This document shows positions 34,652 to 43,191 of a stretch of DNA of 64,000 bases, piece after piece. The notes under the pieces were generated by a model. That model saw nothing but the letters and a program-made list of their open reading frames with translations, searched no databases and was not told the origin of the DNA. The stretch's first letter is position 1; every line of letters starts with the position of its first letter. The position numbers were made by a program, and so were the translations under genes. Source of the DNA: Clostridia bacterium (GTDB lineage Bacteria; Bacillota; Clostridia; TANB77; CAG-465); NCBI GenBank assembly GCA_030524345.1, contig JAUNGP010000004.1:1-64000 (forward strand), in the 5' to 3' direction.

Positions 34652-35389
34652 ATGTTACAAAGTATAATGGGACAAACAAGACGTGCACTTGATGATTTTA
34701 ATATGATAAATAATGGTGATAAAATAGGGATTGGATTATCTGGTGGAAAAGATAGTTTAACTTTACTTTATTCACTATATTATTTGAGAAAATTCTATCC
34801 AAAAAAATTTGATATTATGGCTATTACGATTCATCCCGGAAGTGAAACTTTCAAAACAGATAAATTAATGGCTTTGTGTAAAGAATTAGATATTGAGTAT
34901 ATCGTATATCACTCTGACATTGCACAAGTCGTTTTTGATATCAGAAAAGAAAAAAATCCATGTTCTCTTTGTGCTAATATGAGACGTGGAATGCTAAATA
35001 GTATTGCAATTGAGCATGGTTGTAATAAAATAGCTCTTGGGCATCACAGTGATGATGTTATGGAGACTCTACTGATGAGCTTATTTTTAAACGGAAAAAT
35101 CTACACATTCTCCCCTGTTACCTATCTAAGTAGAAGTGATATCACCGTTATAAGACCACTTATTTATGTAAGTGAAAAAGATATTAGAGCATTAAGTAGA
35201 GAAAAAAACTTCCCAGTAATGGGAAAATGTTGTCCTTATGATGGTTTTACAAAAAGAGAATACATGAAAGATTTAATAAAAGATTTAAAAACAGATATTC
35301 CAAAAGTAAGAGAAAATATTTTTGGAGCTATTAAGAGATCCGATATTCCAGGTTGGAAAACAGAAAAAAATGATGATAAACATGATTAA
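34652..35389 (+). CDS. TtcA-like tRNA 2-thiolation enzyme
   Basis: A PP-loop ATPase with GLSGGKDSLTLL near 28-39, a CSLC motif near 112-115 and GHHSDDVMETLL, matching the TtcA family that makes 2-thiocytidine in tRNA using an iron-sulfur cluster. A late MGKCCPYDG may hold further ligands. At 245 residues it is shorter than Escherichia TtcA (about 310), as in Firmicute members whose exact product is less certain. An ATG at 34634 precedes the RBS; ATG 34652 follows AAGGAG by 7 nt. It is monocistronic. Confidence 0.9.
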   Translation: MLQSIMGQTRRALDDFNMINNGDKIGIGLSGGKDSLTLLYSLYYLRKFYPKKFDIMAITIHPGSETFKTDKLMALCKELDIEYIVYHSDIAQVVFDIRKEKNPCSLCANMRRGMLNSIAIEHGCNKIALGHHSDDVMETLLMSLFLNGKIYTFSPVTYLSRSDITVIRPLIYVSEKDIRALSREKNFPVMGKCCPYDGFTKREYMKDLIKDLKTDIPKVRENIFGAIKRSDIPGWKTEKNDDKHD

Positions 35390-35392
35390 GCC

Positions 35393-35424
35393 CTATGAAC
35401 AAATCGTTCATAGAGCCTTTTTTT
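35393..35424. terminator. Terminator between the TtcA-like gene and the 234-residue gene
   Basis: An 8-bp stem (35393-35400 with 35406-35413) with a 5-nt loop is followed by GAGCC and seven T. Confidence 0.85.
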
Positions 35425-36129
35425 CTAGAGAATGAACTCCCAATACAATGGCTTTCCGCTTACAATTAGACAGCCACCATTACCAGGTTTCATGAAATAT
35501 TCCTTTGACCGAGTCATATCTTCTTCTACAAGTATAACAAGAGCAGATGCTCCAATGCACTCCTGACAGTAAAGATTACCTCCCGTATAAGTACCTGCCT
35601 TGATTTCTTCAAGGGACTTTTTAAACCGTTCCTGGATATCAGGATAAGTAAAACCACCTTTCCAGCTCTTTTTCCTAAATAAGATTGCTTTAGCTTTCTT
35701 ATCTTTTGCTTCTTTCACCGCTTCATCAAACTTTACTTGCAAGTATTGCTCTTCCACTTTTTTCTCAAGCTTACTACACGCTATACTCAGATCAAACCAA
35801 GTATCCCGCCTTTTAGGTGCCAGTTTAACAAACTCTTCACCAGTAAGACTATCCGGTAACTTCATAATTTTACCAATGACTGAAAAACTGATTTCTGGAA
35901 TCCCAATAACTCTAGCAAAACCGTTGACCTCACTAAGCCTTCGATCAATAAATGATTGATAACTTTCATCAGAAGAATAATATTTTACTTTATCTCTAAA
36001 TTGATTTCTTACATTCCGATTTTCCCATACTTCTTCCACATTTGTAATAGTAATACCTCTTTTTCTTAGCTTCTCAACATCTTGATCAAAGTACTCTCTT
36101 AGCATTATCATCATCTCTTCATTTGTCAT
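35425..36129 (-). CDS. Unknown solo protein
   Basis: No family is recognised. The 234 residues are charged and helical to about 140, then Trp/Phe/Gly-rich (KKSWKGGFTYPDIQERF), then a strand-rich end with CQECIGASALVILVEED and PGNGGCLIVSGKPLYWEF. The single CxxC is not an obvious zinc site. AAGGAGG precedes the ATG, a perfect promoter lies at 36194-36222, and the gene shares a terminator with the TtcA-like gene. It is of the same solo type as 19850-20692. Confidence 0.7.
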   Translation of the reverse strand: MTNEEMMIMLREYFDQDVEKLRKRGITITNVEEVWENRNVRNQFRDKVKYYSSDESYQSFIDRRLSEVNGFARVIGIPEISFSVIGKIMKLPDSLTGEEFVKLAPKRRDTWFDLSIACSKLEKKVEEQYLQVKFDEAVKEAKDKKAKAILFRKKSWKGGFTYPDIQERFKKSLEEIKAGTYTGGNLYCQECIGASALVILVEEDMTRSKEYFMKPGNGGCLIVSGKPLYWEFIL

Positions 36130-36193
36130 ATTAATGACCTCCTTAAAACTAAAAAAAATTACCTTAATAGTAATATAAAAATGTTACACAAAC

Positions 36194-36222
36194 ATTATAT
36201 CACTTTTATGTAAATTTGTCAA
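36194..36222 (-). promoter_or_regulatory. Consensus SigA promoter of the 234-residue gene
   Basis: TTGACA at 36217-36222, a 17-bp spacer and TATAAT at 36194-36199 with an extended TGA. Confidence 0.9.
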
Positions 36223-36235
36223 TTTAGATCACTTA

Positions 36236-36258
36236 AAAGAGAGGTATCACCTCTCTTT
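36236..36258 (-). terminator. Terminator of the cadherin-like / glucosaminidase operon
   Basis: A perfect 10-bp stem (36236-36245 with 36249-36258) is followed on the minus strand by TTAAGTG. Confidence 0.7.
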
Positions 36259-36260
36259 AA

Positions 36261-37664
36261 TTATTCTTTATTATTATCATCACCTAATTTACTTTTTGCA
36301 TCATCAAGTTTTTGTATATTGTTATCTTCTACCTGATTTTTCTCTTCAAGTTCTAATGGAATATCAATACTATTGATTTTTTTCTCTTGAGTTAAATCTA
36401 GTTCTCTTTTTTTTCCACTTCTTGTTGTAGACATTTCGCCATTTTCATCAATGCCATACTTTTCCAATATTTCATCTCTTTTATTTAGTTGCTTATATAA
36501 ATATACAATTTGAACAAACTCAACAACGATAAATATATACATTAATACTAGTAGAGCATTTGCTTTTATAGATAACCATAAATTTCCCATAAAATCTTTA
36601 AACTTTTGAGATGATGAACGCTCATTTACATTCTCTAAAGCATTTGTTTCAACTACTTCTGCCTTTTTAGTAACTTTTAATATATATTCTTTTGTAGTAG
36701 TTCCATCTTCTGCAGTAACAATTATCTTAATTTCATTTTCTCCCTCTTTGAGGTTTTCATTACCGATTACCTCAACTTTGGCATTTTCATTTTTTGGAAA
36801 TGTTAATATGTTTAATTTATCTATATTAAATTCTATTTCTCCTAAATCATATTCAAAAACTTCTGGCTGAAATTCAGGTGAAAGTTTTAGATTTTCTATT
36901 ACCAAATTTTCTAAATATGCATTTGCCTTTTCTGGATCAGCTGTTTTCGTAACTGTAATATAATATGTTCTTGTACTACCATTTTCTGCAACAACTACTA
37001 CACTAATCGTATTATCACCTTCTACTAAACCTGTATTGCCTTCGACATAATAGTAAGAAGAACCACTTTCTGTCTCTGCACTAATATTGATCTCATTGAC
37101 ATCTAGGCCAACAGTAATAGCATAACTTGTTTTTGTCTTTACAAAACTTGGTGACATTCCTTCCTCGCTAAGTTCCAGATAAGAAAGATATGTATTACTA
37201 TCTTTTGTAGTAGTATTTTGATTATTATTCTGATTATTATTATAGTTGTTATTATTATTTTGATTATTATTCTTATCAACTGGTGGTGGTGCGGGCTCTG
37301 TAACATTAATCGTAATTGATTGGCTGACAATAGACTCATCAGATGAGTTATCAAGATTTGCAACTTTGCCACTGATTATGATATTAGCAGATCCTGCGAT
37401 ATTTCCTTGTATAGTAGCAGTAATTCTACTATTCTCTACCCAATCTGATGATACACTATTTACTGATACCACAGATGGATTAGACGAAGTGATACTAATG
37501 TTTCCTGCCACTCCTGTACCATCAACAGTTATTGTTGCAGTATTTCCAACATTTAAATTTGAATTACTAGAATATGCACTAACATTAGCGCCATACACAT
37601 TAAAATTCAATATTAATGCTACACATATAGCAATCATAAATGAAGTTATAACCTTTTTTCGCAT
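36261..37664 (-). CDS. Membrane-anchored protein with cohesin-like/BIG-like and cadherin-like domains
   Basis: The protein has a signal peptide (about 1-25), then a beta domain (about 26-125) with NVGNTATITVDG.. and ANIIISGKVANLDNSSDES that looks like a BIG or short cohesin-type module. An Asn/Gln-rich linker (about 130-155) leads to two cadherin-like beta-sandwich repeats (about 158-240 and 245-335, each ending YYITVTK or YILKVTK). One membrane helix (about 362-385) is followed by a charged cytoplasmic tail of about 80 residues. It follows the dockerin protein gene by 18 nt, suggesting the pair act together at the cell surface. Confidence 0.8.
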   Translation of the reverse strand: MRKKVITSFMIAICVALILNFNVYGANVSAYSSNSNLNVGNTATITVDGTGVAGNISITSSNPSVVSVNSVSSDWVENSRITATIQGNIAGSANIIISGKVANLDNSSDESIVSQSITINVTEPAPPPVDKNNNQNNNNNYNNNQNNNQNTTTKDSNTYLSYLELSEEGMSPSFVKTKTSYAITVGLDVNEINISAETESGSSYYYVEGNTGLVEGDNTISVVVVAENGSTRTYYITVTKTADPEKANAYLENLVIENLKLSPEFQPEVFEYDLGEIEFNIDKLNILTFPKNENAKVEVIGNENLKEGENEIKIIVTAEDGTTTKEYILKVTKKAEVVETNALENVNERSSSQKFKDFMGNLWLSIKANALLVLMYIFIVVEFVQIVYLYKQLNKRDEILEKYGIDENGEMSTTRSGKKRELDLTQEKKINSIDIPLELEEKNQVEDNNIQKLDDAKSKLGDDNNKE

Positions 37665-37682
37665 ATCTTTTTTACCTCTTTC

Positions 37683-39980
37683 TTATTGAGCAATATCTTC
37701 CTTACCCAAAATCTTATTTTTTATTTTTACATAATCACTTGGTGATATATCTCCATCCCTATTCACATCACCAGCTACTTTAAATATATTTTCTAAATTT
37801 TCTTTTCCCAATATTGTATTTTTTACCTTTACATAGTCACTTGGTGATATATTTCCATCACCATTTACATCACCATAAATGAGTATCGTATACTCTTTTA
37901 TCATATTTCCATTACGAAGTATTTGCACTGTTGAACCAGTTCCTACAAATGATTCATTTGTAAGCTCTATACCATTTTTATTAAAATACTTAACTTCCAT
38001 ATTTGTTTTTATTTTTTCATTTAAACTACTTACAGTGGTTTCTGGACCGATATTTGAAATATAATTTGTATTATGATCTACATTTAATTCCTCATCTATT
38101 AAAATATCATCATCATTTAATTTGATAACATTAACCTGTACTTTTACTATTTTATTCCCATCTTCTGTTATAAATGTAACAAAAGTAGAGCCTTCTTTTT
38201 GAGCAAATAATTTACCATCTCTATTTTCCAGTACACTTTCATCTTCTATATGAATCGTATAATTTTTATTACTTGCAGTCTCAGGTAAAATCGTAGGTGT
38301 TAGTGTTAGTATTTCTCCTTCAATAACAGAGTATTCACATTTATCTAACGTGATACTTTCTACATTAGTAGATATAACCTTTACATTGCAATTAGCAGTT
38401 TTGGAAGAATTTACAGTAGTTACCGTAATGATTGCCTCTCCTAATCCTTTGGCTACTATCTTACCATCTGAATCTACAGTTACAATATTTTCATTTGATG
38501 AAGACCAAGTAACATCAGAAGATATTGCGTTTACAGGAGACACTGTCGCACTTAATTTATATGTTTCGCCAGATTTTAATTCGATACTTGTTTTATCTAA
38601 ACTAACTCCAGTAACGTTAGAATATTGATATTCATATACCCATTTAGAATATACATAACCAATTCTTCCATCTGGAAGCTGCACTCTATCCCAAGGTGTA
38701 TTAATTCCCTTTCCAGTTCTAATTAGCTTTGTTCTATTTTCTTGACCATCTTTTTCTTCATAGTAAATTTGTATGATATTTGAATTATCTGAAGAATTTG
38801 GCGAAGATCGAATCCAAAACTCATCTACTACTCCACTATCACTTGGATCATCTAAATACACTCTAGTATTATCTTCCTCAAATCTACTATCTACTGCATC
38901 AGGCGAAGGAGACGCAATACTTGGCATATTATTATATACAGGAATATGAAATTCAAATGCAGAATCAATCATGCCAGAATTTACATAGCCAGAATATGCA
39001 GTTTTGGCCTCATTTGATGGAGCTGCAATATTAGTCATATACTGAGAAGCAAATAACCAAGAAGCATTTCCATATGGATTATTTACATCAAATTTTTGAA
39101 AATAGATTGTATCTTGTCCATACCTAATATATTTACTTACTAACGTATCAATTCCCGCCTCAATAGATTTTTCAGGGGTTGTCCAACCATTATTTTTAGC
39201 GGTATTTAATCCATTAGTCACCGCACTATTTCCATCACTTCCAGGGGTTGCTCCAATATTGAAAAAATTGTATACTCCGGCATCTCCATTAATTAATGAA
39301 CCGTTAACAATATCTCCACTATTTTCCTGTCTAATTCTTGAAGCAACATGAGTCGGACTGATATTATATTTTTGTGAAAGCCTTACAATCATTTCTGCAT
39401 AAGTCTCATTCATTGTCTTCCATTCACCCAAATACTTATATTTGTTACAATAATCTGCACTTCCCATTGGAGTACTTGCAAGTATTTTTTGTACACTTTC
39501 CACAGTATGAACATTCGCAGAATAACTTAGCGTTTCAAATTGAAATATACCTCTTTCTGTTAAAAAATTTCTTGGATCTAACATATATGCAACAGCAGCT
39601 TTAGAGGCAGTATAATATGGGCCATCATGAGCAATATTATCTCCATTATAAAACCAATTATCACCATAATCATTTCGATTGATAAGGCTAATAGCAGGAT
39701 TTGTCTCATAAGTTTCATGTTTTAATACTAAGTTCCAATCTAGATTTGTATAAACTGCTTTAAATACCCAATTCGGATGATTTTTTTTCAGAGTTTCAAT
39801 ATATGGCTTATAACTATCTGGAAACTCATCTTTTAATTCTGATATTGGCAAGTCAGTTGTAATTACCGCAACACAAGAATTAAAACTACTCATAAGAATC
39901 GTACAAATCAGTATAAGACTTAAAATTTTGCTTAATTGAATTCTATTATTTTTTCTTTTCCCCTTACTTTGATATATCAT
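37683..39980 (-). CDS. Secreted glucosaminidase with BIG2 and C-terminal dockerin
   Basis: An envelope hydrolase of the endo-beta-N-acetylglucosaminidase type. After an N-terminal hydrophobic segment (about 17-38), the catalytic region spans about 50-350 with ASRIRQENSGD (catalytic Glu) and VYNFFNIGA. An SH3-like segment follows (VQLPDGRIGYVYSKWVYEY), then a BIG2 domain (about 450-535), another strand-rich module, and a type I dockerin (about 700-762) with two calcium loops DVNGDGNISPSDY and DVNRDGDISPSDY. A dockerin binds a cohesin on another protein. The gene heads a two-gene operon with the cadherin-like membrane protein. Confidence 0.9.
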   Translation of the reverse strand: MIYQSKGKRKNNRIQLSKILSLILICTILMSSFNSCVAVITTDLPISELKDEFPDSYKPYIETLKKNHPNWVFKAVYTNLDWNLVLKHETYETNPAISLINRNDYGDNWFYNGDNIAHDGPYYTASKAAVAYMLDPRNFLTERGIFQFETLSYSANVHTVESVQKILASTPMGSADYCNKYKYLGEWKTMNETYAEMIVRLSQKYNISPTHVASRIRQENSGDIVNGSLINGDAGVYNFFNIGATPGSDGNSAVTNGLNTAKNNGWTTPEKSIEAGIDTLVSKYIRYGQDTIYFQKFDVNNPYGNASWLFASQYMTNIAAPSNEAKTAYSGYVNSGMIDSAFEFHIPVYNNMPSIASPSPDAVDSRFEEDNTRVYLDDPSDSGVVDEFWIRSSPNSSDNSNIIQIYYEEKDGQENRTKLIRTGKGINTPWDRVQLPDGRIGYVYSKWVYEYQYSNVTGVSLDKTSIELKSGETYKLSATVSPVNAISSDVTWSSSNENIVTVDSDGKIVAKGLGEAIITVTTVNSSKTANCNVKVISTNVESITLDKCEYSVIEGEILTLTPTILPETASNKNYTIHIEDESVLENRDGKLFAQKEGSTFVTFITEDGNKIVKVQVNVIKLNDDDILIDEELNVDHNTNYISNIGPETTVSSLNEKIKTNMEVKYFNKNGIELTNESFVGTGSTVQILRNGNMIKEYTILIYGDVNGDGNISPSDYVKVKNTILGKENLENIFKVAGDVNRDGDISPSDYVKIKNKILGKEDIAQ

Positions 39981-40127
39981 TTATTCTCTTTACCCCTTAT
40001 TTTTAATATTTTGACATATTTATATAAAATTATATCATAAAGAGAGCTTTTGTCAAAGAGTTTTACACCTTTTTCACAAAATTACAATATTTTAATAAAA
40101 TATCATTAGATACTATTGATTTTAAAT

Positions 40128-40156
40128 TTGACTTTTTTTTCAATTTATATTACAAT
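40128..40156 (+). promoter_or_regulatory. Promoter of the glmS ribozyme-glmS transcript
   Basis: TTGACT at 40128-40133, a 17-bp spacer and TACAAT at 40151-40156. A transcription start near 40163 would leave a leader of about 48 nt before the cleavage site. Confidence 0.7.
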
Positions 40157-40190
40157 AGTCTAAATTTGTTTTTTAAATAGAGAGGTGAAA

Positions 40191-40205
40191 ATGGAATTTA
40201 AATGA
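40191..40205 (+). other. Possible 4-codon leader ORF before the glmS ribozyme
   Basis: GAGGTG at 40182-40187 precedes ATG GAA TTT AAA TGA, which ends 6 nt before the ribozyme cleavage site. The spacing (3 nt) is short. Translation is unproven. Confidence 0.3.
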
Positions 40206-40206
40206 C

Positions 40207-40350
40207 AAATAGCGCATGGACATATTCGGTTTTAATATGTTGACGAGGTTTGATAAATATCGATAATCAGCGGATTTTATCACGGTAAATTTTAGTATCG
40301 TTATATATAGTACAAAATACAAAATCACTCTTGTAACAAAAACTATATAA
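40207..40350 (+). ncRNA. glmS ribozyme/riboswitch
   Basis: The self-cleaving RNA responds to glucosamine-6-phosphate and lowers glmS mRNA. The core is clear: A|GCGC with cleavage expected between 40211 and 40212, a P2/P2.1 region with GTTGACGAGG at 40239-40248, ATCGAT near 40260 and GCGGAT..CACGG at 40270-40284. A P3/P4 region runs to about 40350. Together with its promoter it explains most of the 423-bp gap 39981-40403. Confidence 0.93.
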
Positions 40351-40403
40351 TCTAAAATAATTTATTGCACTTTGAAAATAATATATAATGGAGGTTTTAA
40401 AAA

Positions 40404-42215
40404 ATGTGTGGAATAATTGGATATACAGGAAAGAAAATGAACGCTAAGGATATCGTTTTAGCTGGTTTAAAAAATTTAGAATATAGAGGATACGATTCAT
40501 CTGGAATCGCTGTCAATGAAAATGGTAAAATTAATTTATATAAATCACATGGTAAAATTTCAAACTTGGAGGATCGTTTAAAAGGAAAAGAAATTTTATC
40601 TTCTACTGCTATTGCACATACTAGATGGGCAACTCATGGAAAGCCTAATGAAACCAACGCCCATCCTCATAGATGTGGAAAAGTAACATTAGTTCATAAC
40701 GGAATTATCGAAAACTATATGGAGCTAAAAAAAGAGCTTTTAGAAAAAGGAGTTACTTTTCAATCTGAGACTGACACAGAAGTTGCTTGCGCATATATTA
40801 ATGATATATATGAATCTGAAAAAGATAAAATCAAATGCTTAAGTAAAGCTTGTTCTGCTTTCAGAGGTTCTTATGCTTTTGCAATCATTTTTGATGATGA
40901 GAAAGACGTAATCTATGCTACAAGAAAAGATAGTCCTCTAATTGTTGGTCTTAGTGATGATGGAAATTTTGCAGCGTCTGATGTTTCAGCTATACTTGAT
41001 TTTACTGCAAAATATATCTTACTTGAATATGGTGAATTTGCTAAAATAACAAAAGATAAGGTCACTATATATAATGCTGATTTAAAGGAAATAGAAAAAG
41101 AAGTAAAAGTTGCTACTTGGAGTGCTACTGAATACAAGAAAAATGGATATGATCATTTTATGTTAAAGGAAATTAATGAACAACCTGATGTTATTGCTAA
41201 TATCTTCTCTAGATACTTAAATGATTGTAACTATAATGATATAGATTTCTTAAAATATGATGCTATTCATATAGTAGCTTGTGGAAGTGCAATGCATGCT
41301 GGAATGGTTGGTAAATATTTATTTCAAAATTATGCAAATATACCCGTTACCGTAGATATAGCTTCTGAATATAGATATAGCACTCAAATGATAACTCCTT
41401 CTACTTTAGTTATCATCATATCTCAATCAGGAGAAACTGCTGACTCTCTTGCAGCTCTTAGACTTGCACATTCAAAAGGCGCTACAACGCTTGGAATTGT
41501 AAATGCAGTTGGATCTACAATTGCTAGAGAATCAGACATTTGTATCTATACTTATGCAGGCCCAGAAATAGCGGTTGCCACAACCAAAGGATATACTTCT
41601 CAAGTAGCTATTTTATCTACACTTGTCATCAATGCTATGAAACAAAAAGGATTGCTTTCTGATGAGCTTTTTGAAAATATAAAACAGGATTTTAGCAATA
41701 TATCTTCTAATCTAAATCATATTATTAGCAAAAAAGAAGATTATATTAATGTTGCTCAAAAAATTTTCGATCACAATGATTTATTCTTTATTGGAAGAGG
41801 AATTGATTCTGCGGTATGTATGGAAGGATCTTTAAAATTGAAAGAAATTTCTTATATGCATTCTGAATCTTATGCAGCAGGTGAACTAAAACATGGTACT
41901 ATTTCATTAATCGAAAAAGGTACTCCTGTAATAGCAATTGCAACGAATAATGATCTATACGAAAAGACAATTAGTAATATTAAAGAAACAAAAGCCCGTG
42001 GTGCTTTTGCAATATTTATTACGACAGACAACTTTAAAAATTCTACTTTTGAAGACTTTTCTGACATTAGTATCACGCTGCCAAAAACAACTGAATTTGT
42101 TCAAGCAATAGAAGTTTCTGTATTACTACAATTAATTGCTTATGAAACTGCAAAACTTAGAAACTGTGATATTGATAAGCCAAAAAATCTTGCAAAATCA
42201 GTTACAGTAGAATAA
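40404..42215 (+). CDS. glmS: Glutamine-fructose-6-phosphate aminotransferase
   Basis: It makes glucosamine-6-phosphate from fructose-6-phosphate and glutamine, the entry to peptidoglycan precursors. The N-terminal MCGIIGY supplies catalytic Cys1 of the glutaminase domain, with HTRWATHG and NGIIENY following. Two SIS domains bind the sugar (CGSAMHAG, SQSGETADS, and the C-terminal KPKNLAKSVTVE). The length of 603 is standard. GGAGG lies 11 nt before ATG. It is controlled by the ribozyme immediately upstream and ends in a strong palindromic terminator. Confidence 0.98.
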   Translation: MCGIIGYTGKKMNAKDIVLAGLKNLEYRGYDSSGIAVNENGKINLYKSHGKISNLEDRLKGKEILSSTAIAHTRWATHGKPNETNAHPHRCGKVTLVHNGIIENYMELKKELLEKGVTFQSETDTEVACAYINDIYESEKDKIKCLSKACSAFRGSYAFAIIFDDEKDVIYATRKDSPLIVGLSDDGNFAASDVSAILDFTAKYILLEYGEFAKITKDKVTIYNADLKEIEKEVKVATWSATEYKKNGYDHFMLKEINEQPDVIANIFSRYLNDCNYNDIDFLKYDAIHIVACGSAMHAGMVGKYLFQNYANIPVTVDIASEYRYSTQMITPSTLVIIISQSGETADSLAALRLAHSKGATTLGIVNAVGSTIARESDICIYTYAGPEIAVATTKGYTSQVAILSTLVINAMKQKGLLSDELFENIKQDFSNISSNLNHIISKKEDYINVAQKIFDHNDLFFIGRGIDSAVCMEGSLKLKEISYMHSESYAAGELKHGTISLIEKGTPVIAIATNNDLYEKTISNIKETKARGAFAIFITTDNFKNSTFEDFSDISITLPKTTEFVQAIEVSVLLQLIAYETAKLRNCDIDKPKNLAKSVTVE

Positions 42216-42220
42216 AAGAA

Positions 42221-42260
42221 CACCTTATATAACTTATAAGTTATATAAGGTGCTTTTTTT
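42221..42260. terminator. Bidirectional terminator between glmS and purC
   Basis: A 32-bp near-perfect palindrome (42221-42252) is followed by CTTTTTTT. Confidence 0.9.
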
Positions 42261-42975
42261 AGCCCTTTACTCTTTCAAGAATTTTCCTGTATGCCTCTCC
42301 GACTCCGCCAAGATTTTGTCTGAATAAATCCTTATCAAATTTTTCTCCTGTCACTTTATCAACAAGTCTACAGGTATCCGGTGAGATTTCATCACCAATT
42401 ACAATATTACCATCCATATCACGGCCGAATTCAATTTTAAAGTCAATAAGTCTTACACCAAGGCTGTCAAAATATTCACTTAAAATATCGGAGACCTTGG
42501 CGGTCGTCTCCTCCATGTACTGGATCTCCTCTTCAGTTGCAATACCTAAGGCCTTAATAGCAAACTTAGGAATAAACGGGTCTCCCAACTCATCACTTTT
42601 AAGTGAGAATTCAACACCAGACGGTACGATTTCTACCCCAGCTTCGCAGCCAAACCTTTCACAAAAGCTTCCAGCAGTATACCTTCTGTTAATGACCTCA
42701 AGCATAATCATATCAAGTTTCTTCACAAATTTTGAGCATTCATTAGAACCCTCACTAATAAAATGGGTCTTTATACCGTTTTTCTCCAGTAGCTTAAAGC
42801 AATACATTGAAATAACGTTATTCACAACCCCTTTTCCTTCGATAACATCTCTCCTTTCACCATTACCAGCAGAAATCCTGTCACTTGCCTCCAGCTCTAA
42901 GATATCTCCTGCATTAGTTGAAAAGACATTATTAGCCTTTCCTTTGTGAATGAGTTGCTCTCTTCTTAGCTCCAT
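42259..42975 (-). CDS. purC: SAICAR synthase (purine biosynthesis)
   Basis: It joins CAIR and aspartate in purine synthesis. Diagnostic blocks are present: KGKANNVF, VINRRYTAGSF and VEIVPSGVEF near the middle, and IGDEISPDTCRLVD near 192-205. At 238 residues it is the common bacterial size. It stands alone, with no other pur genes beside it. ATG 42975 is preferred because AAAGGA would overlap the ATG at 42984. Base usage is richer in G and C than the neighbours, suggesting separate acquisition. The promoter is at 43043-43071. Confidence 0.95.
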   Translation of the reverse strand: MELRREQLIHKGKANNVFSTNAGDILELEASDRISAGNGERRDVIEGKGVVNNVISMYCFKLLEKNGIKTHFISEGSNECSKFVKKLDMIMLEVINRRYTAGSFCERFGCEAGVEIVPSGVEFSLKSDELGDPFIPKFAIKALGIATEEEIQYMEETTAKVSDILSEYFDSLGVRLIDFKIEFGRDMDGNIVIGDEISPDTCRLVDKVTGEKFDKDLFRQNLGGVGEAYRKILERVKG

Positions 42976-43042
42976 AATTACCATTCCTTTCTAGAATTAT
43001 TTATATATATATTCATATATATATCAACATTGATTTGATAGG

Positions 43043-43071
43043 ATTATATCACGCTATCTTTTTCATGTCAA
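43043..43071 (-). promoter_or_regulatory. Consensus SigA promoter of purC
   Basis: TTGACA at 43066-43071, a 17-bp spacer and TATAAT at 43043-43048 with an extended TGA. Confidence 0.85.
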
Positions 43072-43110
43072 TAATATGTAACCTAAAATCTAATTATGGC
43101 ATATATTTAA

Positions 43111-43139
43111 TTGACTTTTATACTATTTAATGGTATAAT
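43111..43139 (+). promoter_or_regulatory. SigA-type promoter of the class A PBP gene
   Basis: TTGACT at 43111-43116, a 17-bp spacer and TATAAT at 43134-43139 with an extended TGG. Confidence 0.88.
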
Positions 43140-43191
43140 ATTTATCGTACCTTATATTTAGACTTGATATATAATTATAGGAGGGACTTAA

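Noticed and set aside
37200-37275. Repeat-like AT tract in the cadherin-like gene
   Set aside because: It is the Asn/Gln linker coding repeat, not an intergenic repeat or CRISPR.
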